This document shows, in pieces, positions 34,686 through 43,099 of a stretch of 64,000 nucleotides of DNA (positions within the stretch are counted from its first letter, which is position 1; each line of letters starts with the position of its first letter). The notes below the pieces were generated by a model, which saw only the letters and a program-made list of their open reading frames with translations, did not search any database and was not told where the DNA came from. This DNA comes from Gammaproteobacteria bacterium. Lineage in GTDB: Bacteria; Pseudomonadota; Gammaproteobacteria; Pseudomonadales; Azotimanducaceae. A program made the translations under genes and the position numbers. The DNA lies in contig JAPOWH010000006.1 of NCBI GenBank assembly GCA_026707735.1, forward strand, positions 1 through 64,000. Reading direction: 5' to 3'.

Positions 34686-35108
34686 ATGTACGTGATTGAC
34701 ACAAACGTTGCGTCCGAACTCATGCGTCCCACTCCCGCAGCAGCGGTAGCCAAGTGGAGTTCGGAGCGAGATGCCAAGGAGTTGTTTCTAACCGCAATCA
34801 GTGAAGCAGAGTTGCGCTACGGTATCGCCCTTTTGCCTCCAGGCCAACGGAAAGATCGGCTGAAAGCTGCAATGAATCGGTGGCTCGATGTGGGGTTCGA
34901 TAGACGAATTTTGCCATTTGATAGCTCGGCCGCTAAACACTACTCAGAAATCGCGTCTCGTAGACGCCGGGACGGTAGACCAATTTCGGGAGCCGACTGC
35001 CAGATTGCGGCCATTGTGCGTTCGCGAAATGCAGTCTTGGTGACCAGCAATGTTCGAGATTTTGTCGAAATTGACATTGAAATTGTGGATCCTTGGAATA
35101 GTGAGTAA
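34686..35108 (+). CDS. PIN-domain toxin (FitB/VapC family endoribonuclease)
   Basis: 140 residues with the PIN acidic residues in place: Asp5 in MYVIDTNVASELMRP, the Glu of TAISEAELRYGI, and the Asp of ISGADCQIAAI, followed by VTSNVRDF. VapC/FitB toxins are magnesium-dependent ribonucleases held inactive by the cognate antitoxin encoded just upstream. Catalytic residues look intact, so it is probably functional. Confidence 0.93.
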   Translation: MYVIDTNVASELMRPTPAAAVAKWSSERDAKELFLTAISEAELRYGIALLPPGQRKDRLKAAMNRWLDVGFDRRILPFDSSAAKHYSEIASRRRRDGRPISGADCQIAAIVRSRNAVLVTSNVRDFVEIDIEIVDPWNSE

Positions 35109-35347
35109 GCAACGTTCGGCAGAATCGCCTCTGTTGACCGCAATAACGCTCGCAACGAGAGTTTCAATCGGACCACATACACAGGTACCATCGAAAGAGC
35201 GGCGGGGTCAACGGTCACTTCGGTTTCGTAGGACTTGAAGCTCTCGGCTACGGCCAGTTGAAGGTTGCTTGCTAACCTAGTCAGCCACAATAACAACCCC
35301 GCTACAGTTGTTGAGTCGGCAACCTGCTGCAATTTGAGAGTTCAACC

Positions 35348-36535
35348 ATGCGCAAATTGGCAATGTCTTTGTTGGGTTTATTCAGACGCATTTCCCTGCT
35401 TTGGTGGAAACTTCAGGGAAAGACCGAGGAGGATGTAGCTGCTCACCGCGTTGTTTCTGGCAAGACTTGGAATGAGTTCTGTGATTCGCTCAAGGCTGCC
35501 GGCGCATCGTTGGTCTTTCCAGGTGCTCCACGCGATGCGTTCAGTCAGGCAGAAGGGTACAGGTATTTGAGCCGACTGACCCGGGCGGGATTATTGCAGT
35601 TTGTGGAGTATTCGGACGCGAAAGCTCCAGTGCTAAATCGGATTGCTAACGAAACAGTCAAACTTGGCTCAGACAATCCAGACAACTACTACCAAACGGC
35701 AACAATTAGCGGCACGTTTGAGTACAAGGTGTTTGGGTATCGCAACACCGTAGCGTACTTGGGATTCGGTACGCAGGCAGGAAACTACGGTCAAGGCGCA
35801 GGACTTCCTCCAACTGGGTTTGTCGAGGCAAATGATCTTGAGATCGGAAACGACGGCTATTTCGAGTTAGTTCTTAGTTCGTCTCCGCAGGAAGGGAATT
35901 GGTTGCGCATGAAACCAGAAAGCGGCACTTTGCTGATTCGCCAAACCTTTCTTGATAGATCATCTGAGACGCCTGCGGAATTGAACATTGAAAGAATCAA
36001 CTGCCCAGAGTCCGCACGGCGACCAGAGCCATTAACTCCTCAGAGACTGGAAGAGGGATTGCGGACTACAGCGACACTTGTCACTGGCGCGACCTTGATG
36101 TTCTCCAAGTGGGCTCAAGACTTTCAAAAACACACCAATGCACTGCCGATGTTTGACCCACAGGTCTCGCTTGCCGCTGGTGGAGATCCCAACATAACCT
36201 ACTATCACAGCTATTGGCAGCTTGATGATGACGAGGCATTGGTAATTGAGGTAGTACCTCCAGAATGCGAGTATTGGAATTTCCAACTGAATAATCATTG
36301 GATGGAATCTCTCGACTACAGATACTTCAACATACACACGAACAAGCATCTAGCGACCTACCAAGACGACGGATCTGTTCGAATTGTCGTTGCGCACTCA
36401 GATCCGCGACTCCCCAACTGGATTGAGACTTCTAGACATAGGTTCGGAACAATGAGTTTCCGATGGGTGAGAGCAGCATCAACTCCCCAACCCGCGACCA
36501 AAGTTGTCAAGTTGGACCAGCTCATCCAGACTTGA
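35348..36535 (+). CDS. DUF1214-domain protein
   Basis: 395 residues, assigned to the DUF1214 group by the C-terminal region rich in aromatic residues (YYHSYWQLDDDEALVIEVVP, then YWNFQLNNHWMESLDYR and RFGTMSFRWVRA). The N terminus has a short amphipathic or hydrophobic stretch but no clear signal peptide. The family has no defined reaction. It precedes a sulfotransferase (gap 19 bases) and a short-chain dehydrogenase (overlap 4 bases) on the same strand, so the three are probably one operon acting on a common, possibly lipid-like, substrate. Confidence 0.82.
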   Translation: MRKLAMSLLGLFRRISLLWWKLQGKTEEDVAAHRVVSGKTWNEFCDSLKAAGASLVFPGAPRDAFSQAEGYRYLSRLTRAGLLQFVEYSDAKAPVLNRIANETVKLGSDNPDNYYQTATISGTFEYKVFGYRNTVAYLGFGTQAGNYGQGAGLPPTGFVEANDLEIGNDGYFELVLSSSPQEGNWLRMKPESGTLLIRQTFLDRSSETPAELNIERINCPESARRPEPLTPQRLEEGLRTTATLVTGATLMFSKWAQDFQKHTNALPMFDPQVSLAAGGDPNITYYHSYWQLDDDEALVIEVVPPECEYWNFQLNNHWMESLDYRYFNIHTNKHLATYQDDGSVRIVVAHSDPRLPNWIETSRHRFGTMSFRWVRAASTPQPATKVVKLDQLIQT

Positions 36536-36554
36536 TTGCTAAGGCACTGACTCA

Positions 36555-37796
36555 GTGAAGCATTTAGCGAAAGCGACGGACTACACGAGAACTCGACGGC
36601 CCGTTCCAGTTGCAGTGTTCAATTCAATTGGTCGTAGTCTTCGACGGATAGGATTTTCTAAGCCTTTAGATGCGGAATCGTTGCTTCGCTATGCTAGAAG
36701 CAAGTGCCGAAGCCAAGGGGTTGAACCTTTCGAGTTTGAGGAAGCATTCAACACATTAGTTGATTCCATTAATCGCGAAGCGAGTTTAAGTTCTATCGGG
36801 CTGGCGATTCAAAGAATGCGACTCGCGAACGCACTGGTCAATCACTTCAAGGTGTTAGAGTTCCTTGCAAGCAACCCTCGAGTCAACGAAGTGGACCTTG
36901 GAAAGATAGTCTTGATTGCGGGGCTGCAAAGGACAGGAACCACCTTGCTTCAAAGGCTATTGGCCTCGCACTCCCAAATTCGAGGTATTTCAGCGACAAG
37001 CGCGATGAACCCACTCGCGACAACAAATCCCGGTTTGCGCGAGAGGCTTACTCCGTATATGGCTGAGAGGACCGTTTCGTATCTAGCCCCTCATTTCAAA
37101 GCTATTCACCCTGTCGATAGCTCCGCGCCAGAAGAGGACGTCCTGCTTCTTGACTTGTGCTTCATGAGCCAGACTCCCGAGGCAACCATGCATGTTCCAA
37201 GCTACTCGAAGTGGCTTGAGGAACAAGACCATGCGGACGCCTACGAGTTCTTCGCCAAGTTGCTAAAGATCCAACATACGAGAGAACCTTCCCGTGTATG
37301 GGTGTTAAAGTCGCCTCACCATCTGGAATATCTCGATACATTTTTGAGCGTCTTTCCTAATGCAACCGTCATACAAACACATCGGGATCCATTGAAGACA
37401 ATTCCGTCGTTTTCAAGCATGGTTTGCCACGCACGATCGATTTTCAGCGATCATGTGGATCCTAGGGAAGTGTCTCGGCATTGGTTTCGCAAAGTGGAAC
37501 GTATGGCACGTCTCAGCATGTGTGTAAGGGCTTCGTCTAATGCGCAAAACTTTGTAGACGTCCAATATCACGAACTCATAGACGACCCAGTCGGAATTCT
37601 GTGCAACATTTGTTCGGAAGCTGGCATTGAGTTCACAAAAAAGGACGAAGACAATGCATTAGAGTGCCTTAGACTTAATCGCAAGGATAGATTTGGCGAA
37701 CACGTCTACGACTTGAAGGATTTTGGGTTGGATCACGAAATGATCGAGAGGCGATTGGGATTCTATCGGCAGCACTATGCTATTCCCTACGAGTGA
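36555..37796 (+). CDS. Sulfotransferase-family protein (PAPS-dependent)
   Basis: 413 residues with the sulfotransferase 5'-phosphosulfate loop LIAGLQRTGTTLLQRLLASH (about residues 118-137) and a 3'-phosphate motif around THRDPLKTIPSF. It probably moves a sulfuryl group from PAPS to a hydroxyl. The acceptor is unknown. The GTG at 36555 opens the frame. It overlaps the SDR gene by four bases (GTGA), implying translational coupling. PAPS could come from the cysD-cysNC product in the same region. Confidence 0.87.
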   Translation: MKHLAKATDYTRTRRPVPVAVFNSIGRSLRRIGFSKPLDAESLLRYARSKCRSQGVEPFEFEEAFNTLVDSINREASLSSIGLAIQRMRLANALVNHFKVLEFLASNPRVNEVDLGKIVLIAGLQRTGTTLLQRLLASHSQIRGISATSAMNPLATTNPGLRERLTPYMAERTVSYLAPHFKAIHPVDSSAPEEDVLLLDLCFMSQTPEATMHVPSYSKWLEEQDHADAYEFFAKLLKIQHTREPSRVWVLKSPHHLEYLDTFLSVFPNATVIQTHRDPLKTIPSFSSMVCHARSIFSDHVDPREVSRHWFRKVERMARLSMCVRASSNAQNFVDVQYHELIDDPVGILCNICSEAGIEFTKKDEDNALECLRLNRKDRFGEHVYDLKDFGLDHEMIERRLGFYRQHYAIPYE

Positions 37797-38860
37797 CTGG
37801 ACGCCTGGCGATGTCGACTAAAGGTAGCGCAAATGGGAATGGGGGAGCTCTGATGTCCCCTAAGAAGAAACAGATGGGTGACGGTACTGTCGTGAATGCA
37901 ATCGTTGCTGCGCTAAGAAACCGTCTCGCTGAGAAAGTTGACGAAGTCGACCCAGTTCCGCCCGAAGTTCGAATAGATGGCAAGACGTGCTTCATTACAG
38001 GTGCAAACAGCGGACTAGGCCGGGCGGCCGCGGTTGATTTAGCAAAGAGAGGCGCGAGCGTGATCCTCGCCTGCCGGCCCGGACACGAAGGCCTTCAACA
38101 AGAGCTTGAACAGCAATCTGGCACGACGAAAGTCGAACTCATGAATGTAGACCTTGCAGACTTGGAATCCGTTCACAAGCTATGCAATGAACTTCGTGAC
38201 CGCCAGCAGAACATTGACATAGCGGTCTTCAACGCAGGATTAATGACGCGGACAGCTGTCAAAACTCCACAAGGCTATGACACGATGTTTGTCGTGCATT
38301 TTCTCTCTAGCAGGATCATCGTCGATAGGTGGCTGAGAGACGGAATATTGCAGACGGGCAGTGGCACCCCGCGATTGATCTTCGTATCTTCGGAAGCACA
38401 TCGCTCCTCTCACGCTATCGATTTTGACCGTTTGGGGGCGTTTGTACCATTCACATTGAAGGAGAGCCTAAGGCATTACGGAGTCAGCAAACTGATTCTC
38501 TGTACCTACGCAACAGAACTCTCACGACGTCTCAATGGCACCGATGTCCAAGTGGCAGTACACTCTTTGTGTCCGGGTGGAGTAGCCACAAACATCGCAA
38601 GAGATGCACCGCGTTGGATGAGACCCATGGTGGATCCAGTAATGAAGCTGTTCTTTCCGTCTCCAGAGGCCGCGATTGGACCAATAACGTATCTTTGCTG
38701 CAGCGAGGATGCTGGAACTTCGACAGGGATGTATCTGCATATGATGCAACAGAAACTCGTGTCCGAATTCGCCCGAGACAGGGCGAACGGTGAGAAGCTA
38801 TGGGAGGCTAGCGAAGAATTGGTTCAACACTTGGATGGAAATCACTTGAATGACATCTAG
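37793..38860 (+). CDS. Short-chain dehydrogenase/reductase, retinol-dehydrogenase-like
   Basis: 355 residues. A Rossmann fold starts near residue 60 with the cofactor motif CFITGANSGLGRAAA. It continues with AVFNAGLM (NNAG equivalent), IFVSSEAH (catalytic Ser) and YGVSK (catalytic Tyr and Lys). The first 55 residues are a low-complexity extension. The GTG at 37793 overlaps the sulfotransferase stop, while ATGs at 37811 and 37853 would shorten the extension. NADP preference is suggested by the Arg after the second strand (LACRPG). Substrate unknown; context suggests a hydrophobic alcohol or ketone. Confidence 0.88.
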   Translation: MTGRLAMSTKGSANGNGGALMSPKKKQMGDGTVVNAIVAALRNRLAEKVDEVDPVPPEVRIDGKTCFITGANSGLGRAAAVDLAKRGASVILACRPGHEGLQQELEQQSGTTKVELMNVDLADLESVHKLCNELRDRQQNIDIAVFNAGLMTRTAVKTPQGYDTMFVVHFLSSRIIVDRWLRDGILQTGSGTPRLIFVSSEAHRSSHAIDFDRLGAFVPFTLKESLRHYGVSKLILCTYATELSRRLNGTDVQVAVHSLCPGGVATNIARDAPRWMRPMVDPVMKLFFPSPEAAIGPITYLCCSEDAGTSTGMYLHMMQQKLVSEFARDRANGEKLWEASEELVQHLDGNHLNDI

Positions 38861-38986
38861 AACGATTGGAACCGAGACCGTGATGCATTGTTGCGATTCG
38901 CCGGTTCATCGCTTCAAGAAAGGGTAACCCTAGTTGACCTATGAGTATGTTGGAATCTGATCGACCGATCCGTTCGAGGTTCTGCA

Positions 38987-39835
38987 ATGCGTGAAGCCAA
39001 GTTTCTGGCTGTTGTGGCAGTCTTCCTGATCGTTTCTATTGAAGTATCTCCACAAGAGGTAGCTGGAAGTGTTGTTGAGTCGGATGCCCCAAACAGCGAG
39101 CGTCCATTAGTGCAAAGCGAGGATGTAGAACTAGAACATTCTGAGAGATTTCAAGAGATGTCCAATGCTTTCGATCGATTGGCCGAAGAACTTTCTGGTA
39201 TTTGGGACCAACATGAGGTGACATCTCTATTGGAAGCAGCGATTGACGAGGTAAGTTCGGTATTTGTTTCACTATTAGAAAAATATGACACCAATGACGA
39301 CGGTGGACTGTCGTGGGCAGAGCTTGAGAGTGTTTCAGAGGACGAATTGAGCTACGAGTACCAGCTCTTGCCTGTCGACAAGCGTCAATCTAGACGAGAA
39401 GATGAATTCAATCTGTTAGATCGAGACAAAGACGGAATCGTCACTTCTGACGAAGTAACGACGGCAATGGGCGAAATATTGAAACCCGTGTCTGACGTAA
39501 CCAATGACCTTGAATTGTTCTTTATTTCTCTATTTGAGAAGTATGACCCAAACGGCGACGGTGGACTAACTCTGAAAGAACTCGAGAAAATCTCGGAGGA
39601 CGACATGGGCCACGAATTCAAGTATTTGCCTCGGGAGAAGCAACTTTCTCAGCTAGCAGCAGAACTCAAGCAGTTGGATAGAGATAGAGACGGCAATATC
39701 ACCCCGGACGAAGTTGCCCAGTCTGTTAACGAAATTGTTGATGGACTCGGAGGATTATCGCGCCACTGCGATGGACCTCATTCGACAGAAAAAGAGCTAC
39801 AAACTAATTCAACTGAGTCTGACCTAGCGGATTGA
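38987..39835 (+). CDS. Secreted EF-hand protein with a duplicated two-loop module
   Basis: 282 residues with a signal peptide (MREAKFLAVVAVFLIVSIEV). Two successive modules of about 75-80 residues each hold two EF loops. Module 1 has DTNDDGGLSWAE and DRDKDGIVTSDE. Module 2 has DPNGDGGLTLKE and DRDRDGNITPDE. Linking sequences also align (SVSEDELSYEYQLLP with KISEDDMGHEFKYLP), showing internal duplication. Probably a periplasmic or secreted calcium binder. It is unrelated in layout to the EF-hand protein at 30.0 kb. No partner is evident. Confidence 0.88.
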   Translation: MREAKFLAVVAVFLIVSIEVSPQEVAGSVVESDAPNSERPLVQSEDVELEHSERFQEMSNAFDRLAEELSGIWDQHEVTSLLEAAIDEVSSVFVSLLEKYDTNDDGGLSWAELESVSEDELSYEYQLLPVDKRQSRREDEFNLLDRDKDGIVTSDEVTTAMGEILKPVSDVTNDLELFFISLFEKYDPNGDGGLTLKELEKISEDDMGHEFKYLPREKQLSQLAAELKQLDRDRDGNITPDEVAQSVNEIVDGLGGLSRHCDGPHSTEKELQTNSTESDLAD

Positions 39836-40057
39836 AGAGTAAACATACCTGCTCAATTGCGCTCTGGATGTGAATTGGCTCCATACAAATATTGAGGTTC
39901 CACCGCGGTTCATACAGCCGAATCTCGCCTATTTTCACACTGTTCGGTGGACTCTTCCAACTCTACTAACAAATGGTGGAAAATTGTCCTGCATACCAAC
40001 GTCGGTTCCCGTCTGCACCTCGAAAGGCAGTGGTACAGTGGAGTTGACAACTAAACT

Positions 40058-40891
40058 CTAGGGAGAATTGACCTTCCAGTTATAGCCGGTTTCATACTTT
40101 CTGAGCTCTCCAAGCTGTTCCGAAAGGTCCGGCCGCACGTGACGCATCAAAAACGCGAGGACTTCGTCGCCATCGTGCCCAAAGTCGTCCATGTACCACT
40201 CAAAAATACTGGAAATCGTCAACTTACCTTCCTTGATCGACACACCCCGGGGATGATTCAGAAACGCATGCATTCCCGCATTTAGCATCTCGTCCACATT
40301 GTCTGAACTAAATGCTTGTTTCGACAAGCTGGGACATCCAAGACTTGCGGAGTTCAATGCAAAATTTACGCGGTTGTCTTTCCATATGGGTCTTAGGATC
40401 TCGTTCCTAATGTTGTTCAGACTTAAGGGTTGATCCTGTAAGTAAGCTAGCTTCATGTCCAACGGGCTGGTGTCCGGACCCTCAAGTCTGATTTCCTGAA
40501 TGGACTCGACTGGGAATTGGGAAGTTACCAAATAAACTGCAAGTGCGTTGTAGTGATTTATCCAATAGGCCAGTTGCTCCGATTTCGAGTAAGTCCGCGG
40601 GTCCACTTCCGATAGCTGAAGCAAGTAATCGATCAGGGACTGGTTAGCATCTCCATCTTCTTTGAGCTCTGCGTAATCGAAACGGTTAACTCCAGACTCG
40701 TGCTCCTGGACAAATTCGTCCAGTATTTCCTGCCACTTGCCGTGATCTATCGACGTCTCGTTCGACTCGTTGCTCACATTCCAAAATGTCGTGATTTCTG
40801 ACGGTGGCGCAATTACGTGTCCCCACGCGAAAACACCAAGGACGGCAACCAGCGCGGCTGCCAAGGTTTTGGATGGAATGGTCAGTCGCAT
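40058..40891 (-). CDS. DUF547-domain exported protein
   Basis: 277 residues. The ATG at 40891 has GGAG five bases upstream; an upstream TTG at 40909 is less likely. A signal peptide spans about residues 6-27 (TLAAALVAVLGVFAWGHV). The body matches DUF547: AYWINHYNALAVYLV, then VNFALNSASLGCPSL, then SIFEWYMDDFG. The family has no established function; the pattern with conserved Asn, His, Cys and Glu suggests a papain-like fold, which I infer and have not shown. It stands alone, divergent from a probable outer-membrane protein gene. Confidence 0.87.
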   Translation of the reverse strand: MRLTIPSKTLAAALVAVLGVFAWGHVIAPPSEITTFWNVSNESNETSIDHGKWQEILDEFVQEHESGVNRFDYAELKEDGDANQSLIDYLLQLSEVDPRTYSKSEQLAYWINHYNALAVYLVTSQFPVESIQEIRLEGPDTSPLDMKLAYLQDQPLSLNNIRNEILRPIWKDNRVNFALNSASLGCPSLSKQAFSSDNVDEMLNAGMHAFLNHPRGVSIKEGKLTISSIFEWYMDDFGHDGDEVLAFLMRHVRPDLSEQLGELRKYETGYNWKVNSP

Positions 40892-41070
40892 CGAATCTCC
40901 ATATTTCAAATTAGATCAAAGGGCTGCTGCGCCGGTTGGCTCTTTTGCGTACGCCGCGGGGGGAATCAATCAATGGGCAGTCCAAATTGCTCCATCATAG
41001 GGCTCGGGAGAATGTACCAAACTTCTACCTCTTTGGCATGTCCAAATTCTAAAACCACGTCACTACTCAT

Positions 41071-41871
41071 ATGGCGTATTGTCACAAGACGAAACTGAAA
41101 TACTGCGAGAATCTGAAGCTAACGCAATTGGTTGTATTGATGGTGCTAGCATTCGCCGCAATTTGGTCAGTCAGTGCCAGCGAGATTTCCTACAGCTACT
41201 GGAACCTAGGTGCGTCCGTCTCCAACCGGGACTCTGAGTATTTGACCCGAGACCGGAACCTGTATCTGGATGTAAACTTCTGCCGGAACATATATGAATT
41301 CTCGCTGGATGAGAACTACTCGGGAATTCACTTTTGGAGTGATGTAACACAATCAAGGGATCTATCGGACGATTCCTCCTACGTGTTACGACTTCTGCAA
41401 TCCTCAATTGGCTTGGGCGTGCACTACTCGACAGATGTATTTTCGACATACTTCAGGCTAGGAAGAGGCGGGAGCGCGGCGCGATTCAAATCCGTATCCA
41501 AGAGTTCGACACCGTCTGCCACGCTCACTGGCGGTGGTGGTGGGGACATTTTTGTGCCTCCGCGAGTCATTTTCTCCGCTGACCGACCAGCGACAACAAC
41601 AACCAGCACAAACTCAGAATCTGGATTGTTGGGCAAGCTTGGAATTCGCTACAGAGCGTCCAAGAAGTACGAAGTTGGCGCCGCCGTTTTGCTGTCCAAC
41701 ATAAGTTCATTCGGAACCGAACTTTCGGCGTATGTTCAGCGAGACTTCAATGTGGGGAGAAGTCGGACCTCCGCCATGGGAGTTCTACAGGGGCAAATGT
41801 CCATTCGAGCTGATGTTGCAGCGACCAGCAATTTTAGGTCGGTAGGGTTTTCGATTGCCTCTACGTTCTAG
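41071..41871 (+). CDS. Probable outer-membrane beta-barrel protein
   Basis: 266 residues, not assigned to a family. An N-terminal signal peptide (hydrophobic stretch LVVLMVLAFAAIWSVSAS) leads into alternating strands rich in Tyr, Ser and Gly. The C terminus is Phe after a final strand (GFSIASTF), the usual barrel-assembly signal. An odd Ser/Thr/Gly-rich stretch in the middle (GGGGGDIF, then TTTTSTNS) looks like a large flexible loop. The ATG at 41071 lacks a clear ribosome site, and the true start may be a few codons downstream. Single gene. Confidence 0.6.
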   Translation: MAYCHKTKLKYCENLKLTQLVVLMVLAFAAIWSVSASEISYSYWNLGASVSNRDSEYLTRDRNLYLDVNFCRNIYEFSLDENYSGIHFWSDVTQSRDLSDDSSYVLRLLQSSIGLGVHYSTDVFSTYFRLGRGGSAARFKSVSKSSTPSATLTGGGGGDIFVPPRVIFSADRPATTTTSTNSESGLLGKLGIRYRASKKYEVGAAVLLSNISSFGTELSAYVQRDFNVGRSRTSAMGVLQGQMSIRADVAATSNFRSVGFSIASTF

Positions 41872-42029
41872 TCTTTGAATTTCGCACCACGTTTGTATTG
41901 AAGTTCTGGATCGCTTGCTAGGAGTGCGTAATCTGTCAGCCGCAAGATAACAGTGGTCAACGTTCTCAAACCGGATTCACCGCAACGTTAGAACGAATGC
42001 AAGAAAAATCGTTTCGTGCGTGGCTACGC

Positions 42030-42857
42030 TCAGTGTACTGTGCCTTCCTCGACAAAGTAAATTAGGTACGACAGCACTAAGCCAGCCAAAAATGCAACGA
42101 GCAGCTTGAATCTGTCATGGGTGTGGAAGTGAATTTCAGGTAGCAAGTCGCTGAGTGCGATGCATATGAATGCTCCAGCTGCGAATGCCATTGCCAATCC
42201 GGCTACATGACTTCCCTCCATCTCTCCCAGCAATCCCGTAGCAGCATAGGCGGCCACAGCCACGATGGGGCAAATCATTGCGAACCCAATATTTACTAAT
42301 GTTCGATGTAGCTTGGTGTATTTGGCCGATTGCATGAGGGTCAGAAGTGTATAAGCGTCTAGTGGTTTGTGGACGACGATTGCTAGAAATACACCCAACG
42401 CAGGTAGCAGCGTATGCATACTGTGCGACATCGAAAGTTCTAAAGCCGAGCCGAGTGCGACTCCCTCCGACACGGTGTGAAGACTCAATCCGACACCGAT
42501 GTACACGACACTTTGCCGACGTACTCCCTGTTCGCTCTGTCGGTGTGATTGAGCGGCATCGTCGCTGAAATCGTGGTGGTGAAAGTTGAAGACTCGCATT
42601 AGCACTACCATGGCTGCTATACCGAGAACCAACCAAAATACAGCAACATGCTCGCTCTCGGGACCTGAGATTCGCTCCATCGCGTGAGGGAGCATATGGA
42701 AGATAGCAATTCCTAGGATAAATCCCGATATGAGACTAAGGAGGAATTGAGTTCGCGTATGGGTTAATGTGCCAATTGAAGAGAGTTTTCCAGCGAGAAA
42801 AGACGCACCAAATATGAAAGCTGAGTAACCTAACAGTACCCACCATTCCGAATCCAT
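42030..42857 (-). CDS. ZIP-family divalent metal transporter
   Basis: 275 residues, about eight hydrophobic segments, inner membrane. It has the ZIP signature helix with HTVSEGVALGSAL, the second metal helix (HKPLDAYTL), and a His-rich cytoplasmic loop (FNFHHHDFSDDAAQSH) between helices 3 and 4. It probably imports zinc, iron or manganese. An inverted repeat about 140-160 bases upstream could be a metalloregulator site (listed separately). Divergent from WDP6. Confidence 0.9.
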   Translation of the reverse strand: MDSEWWVLLGYSAFIFGASFLAGKLSSIGTLTHTRTQFLLSLISGFILGIAIFHMLPHAMERISGPESEHVAVFWLVLGIAAMVVLMRVFNFHHHDFSDDAAQSHRQSEQGVRRQSVVYIGVGLSLHTVSEGVALGSALELSMSHSMHTLLPALGVFLAIVVHKPLDAYTLLTLMQSAKYTKLHRTLVNIGFAMICPIVAVAAYAATGLLGEMEGSHVAGLAMAFAAGAFICIALSDLLPEIHFHTHDRFKLLVAFLAGLVLSYLIYFVEEGTVH

Positions 42858-42987
42858 ATTCCAATCCTTCTCAGTCTAAAGTTAATTAATTCAGCTACTT
42901 ACTCGCGCGATGGAGCTAGTTTCTGCCGCTAACTCGGTCGATCGGAACGAGTTATCGTCTTAAACTAGCCTATGCCTATTAAACAAC

Positions 42988-43019
42988 ACCTGTCAACATT
43001 GGAATGTTGGTTACCAGGT
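42988..43019. promoter_or_regulatory. Nested inverted repeat between ZIP transporter and WDP6
   Basis: CAACATT (42994-43000) and AATGTTG (43003-43009) are perfect arms around a GG centre. ACCTG (42988-42992) and CAGGT (43015-43019) form a second outer pair, slightly off-centre. It sits in the 242-base divergent region, so it could be an operator for either gene. It does not match a regulator site I know well. Confidence 0.5.
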
Positions 43020-43099
43020 CCATATGCTCGTGAAGTCTACCTTTCTTAGTGAGTTAGACTTGTCAGTGCGGGCCGGTAGTCTTCAGGTTGGGTTGAAGT

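Noticed and set aside
34940-35332. A 130-residue leftward open frame overlapping the PIN toxin gene
   Set aside because: Two fifths of it is antisense to the toxin. It has no ribosome site or recognisable family. The part outside the toxin gene looks protein-like only superficially.
39870-40061. A 63-codon open frame between the second EF-hand gene and the DUF547 gene
   Set aside because: It has no ribosome site, no hydrophobic or domain pattern, and ends at the convergent gene. Probably chance.
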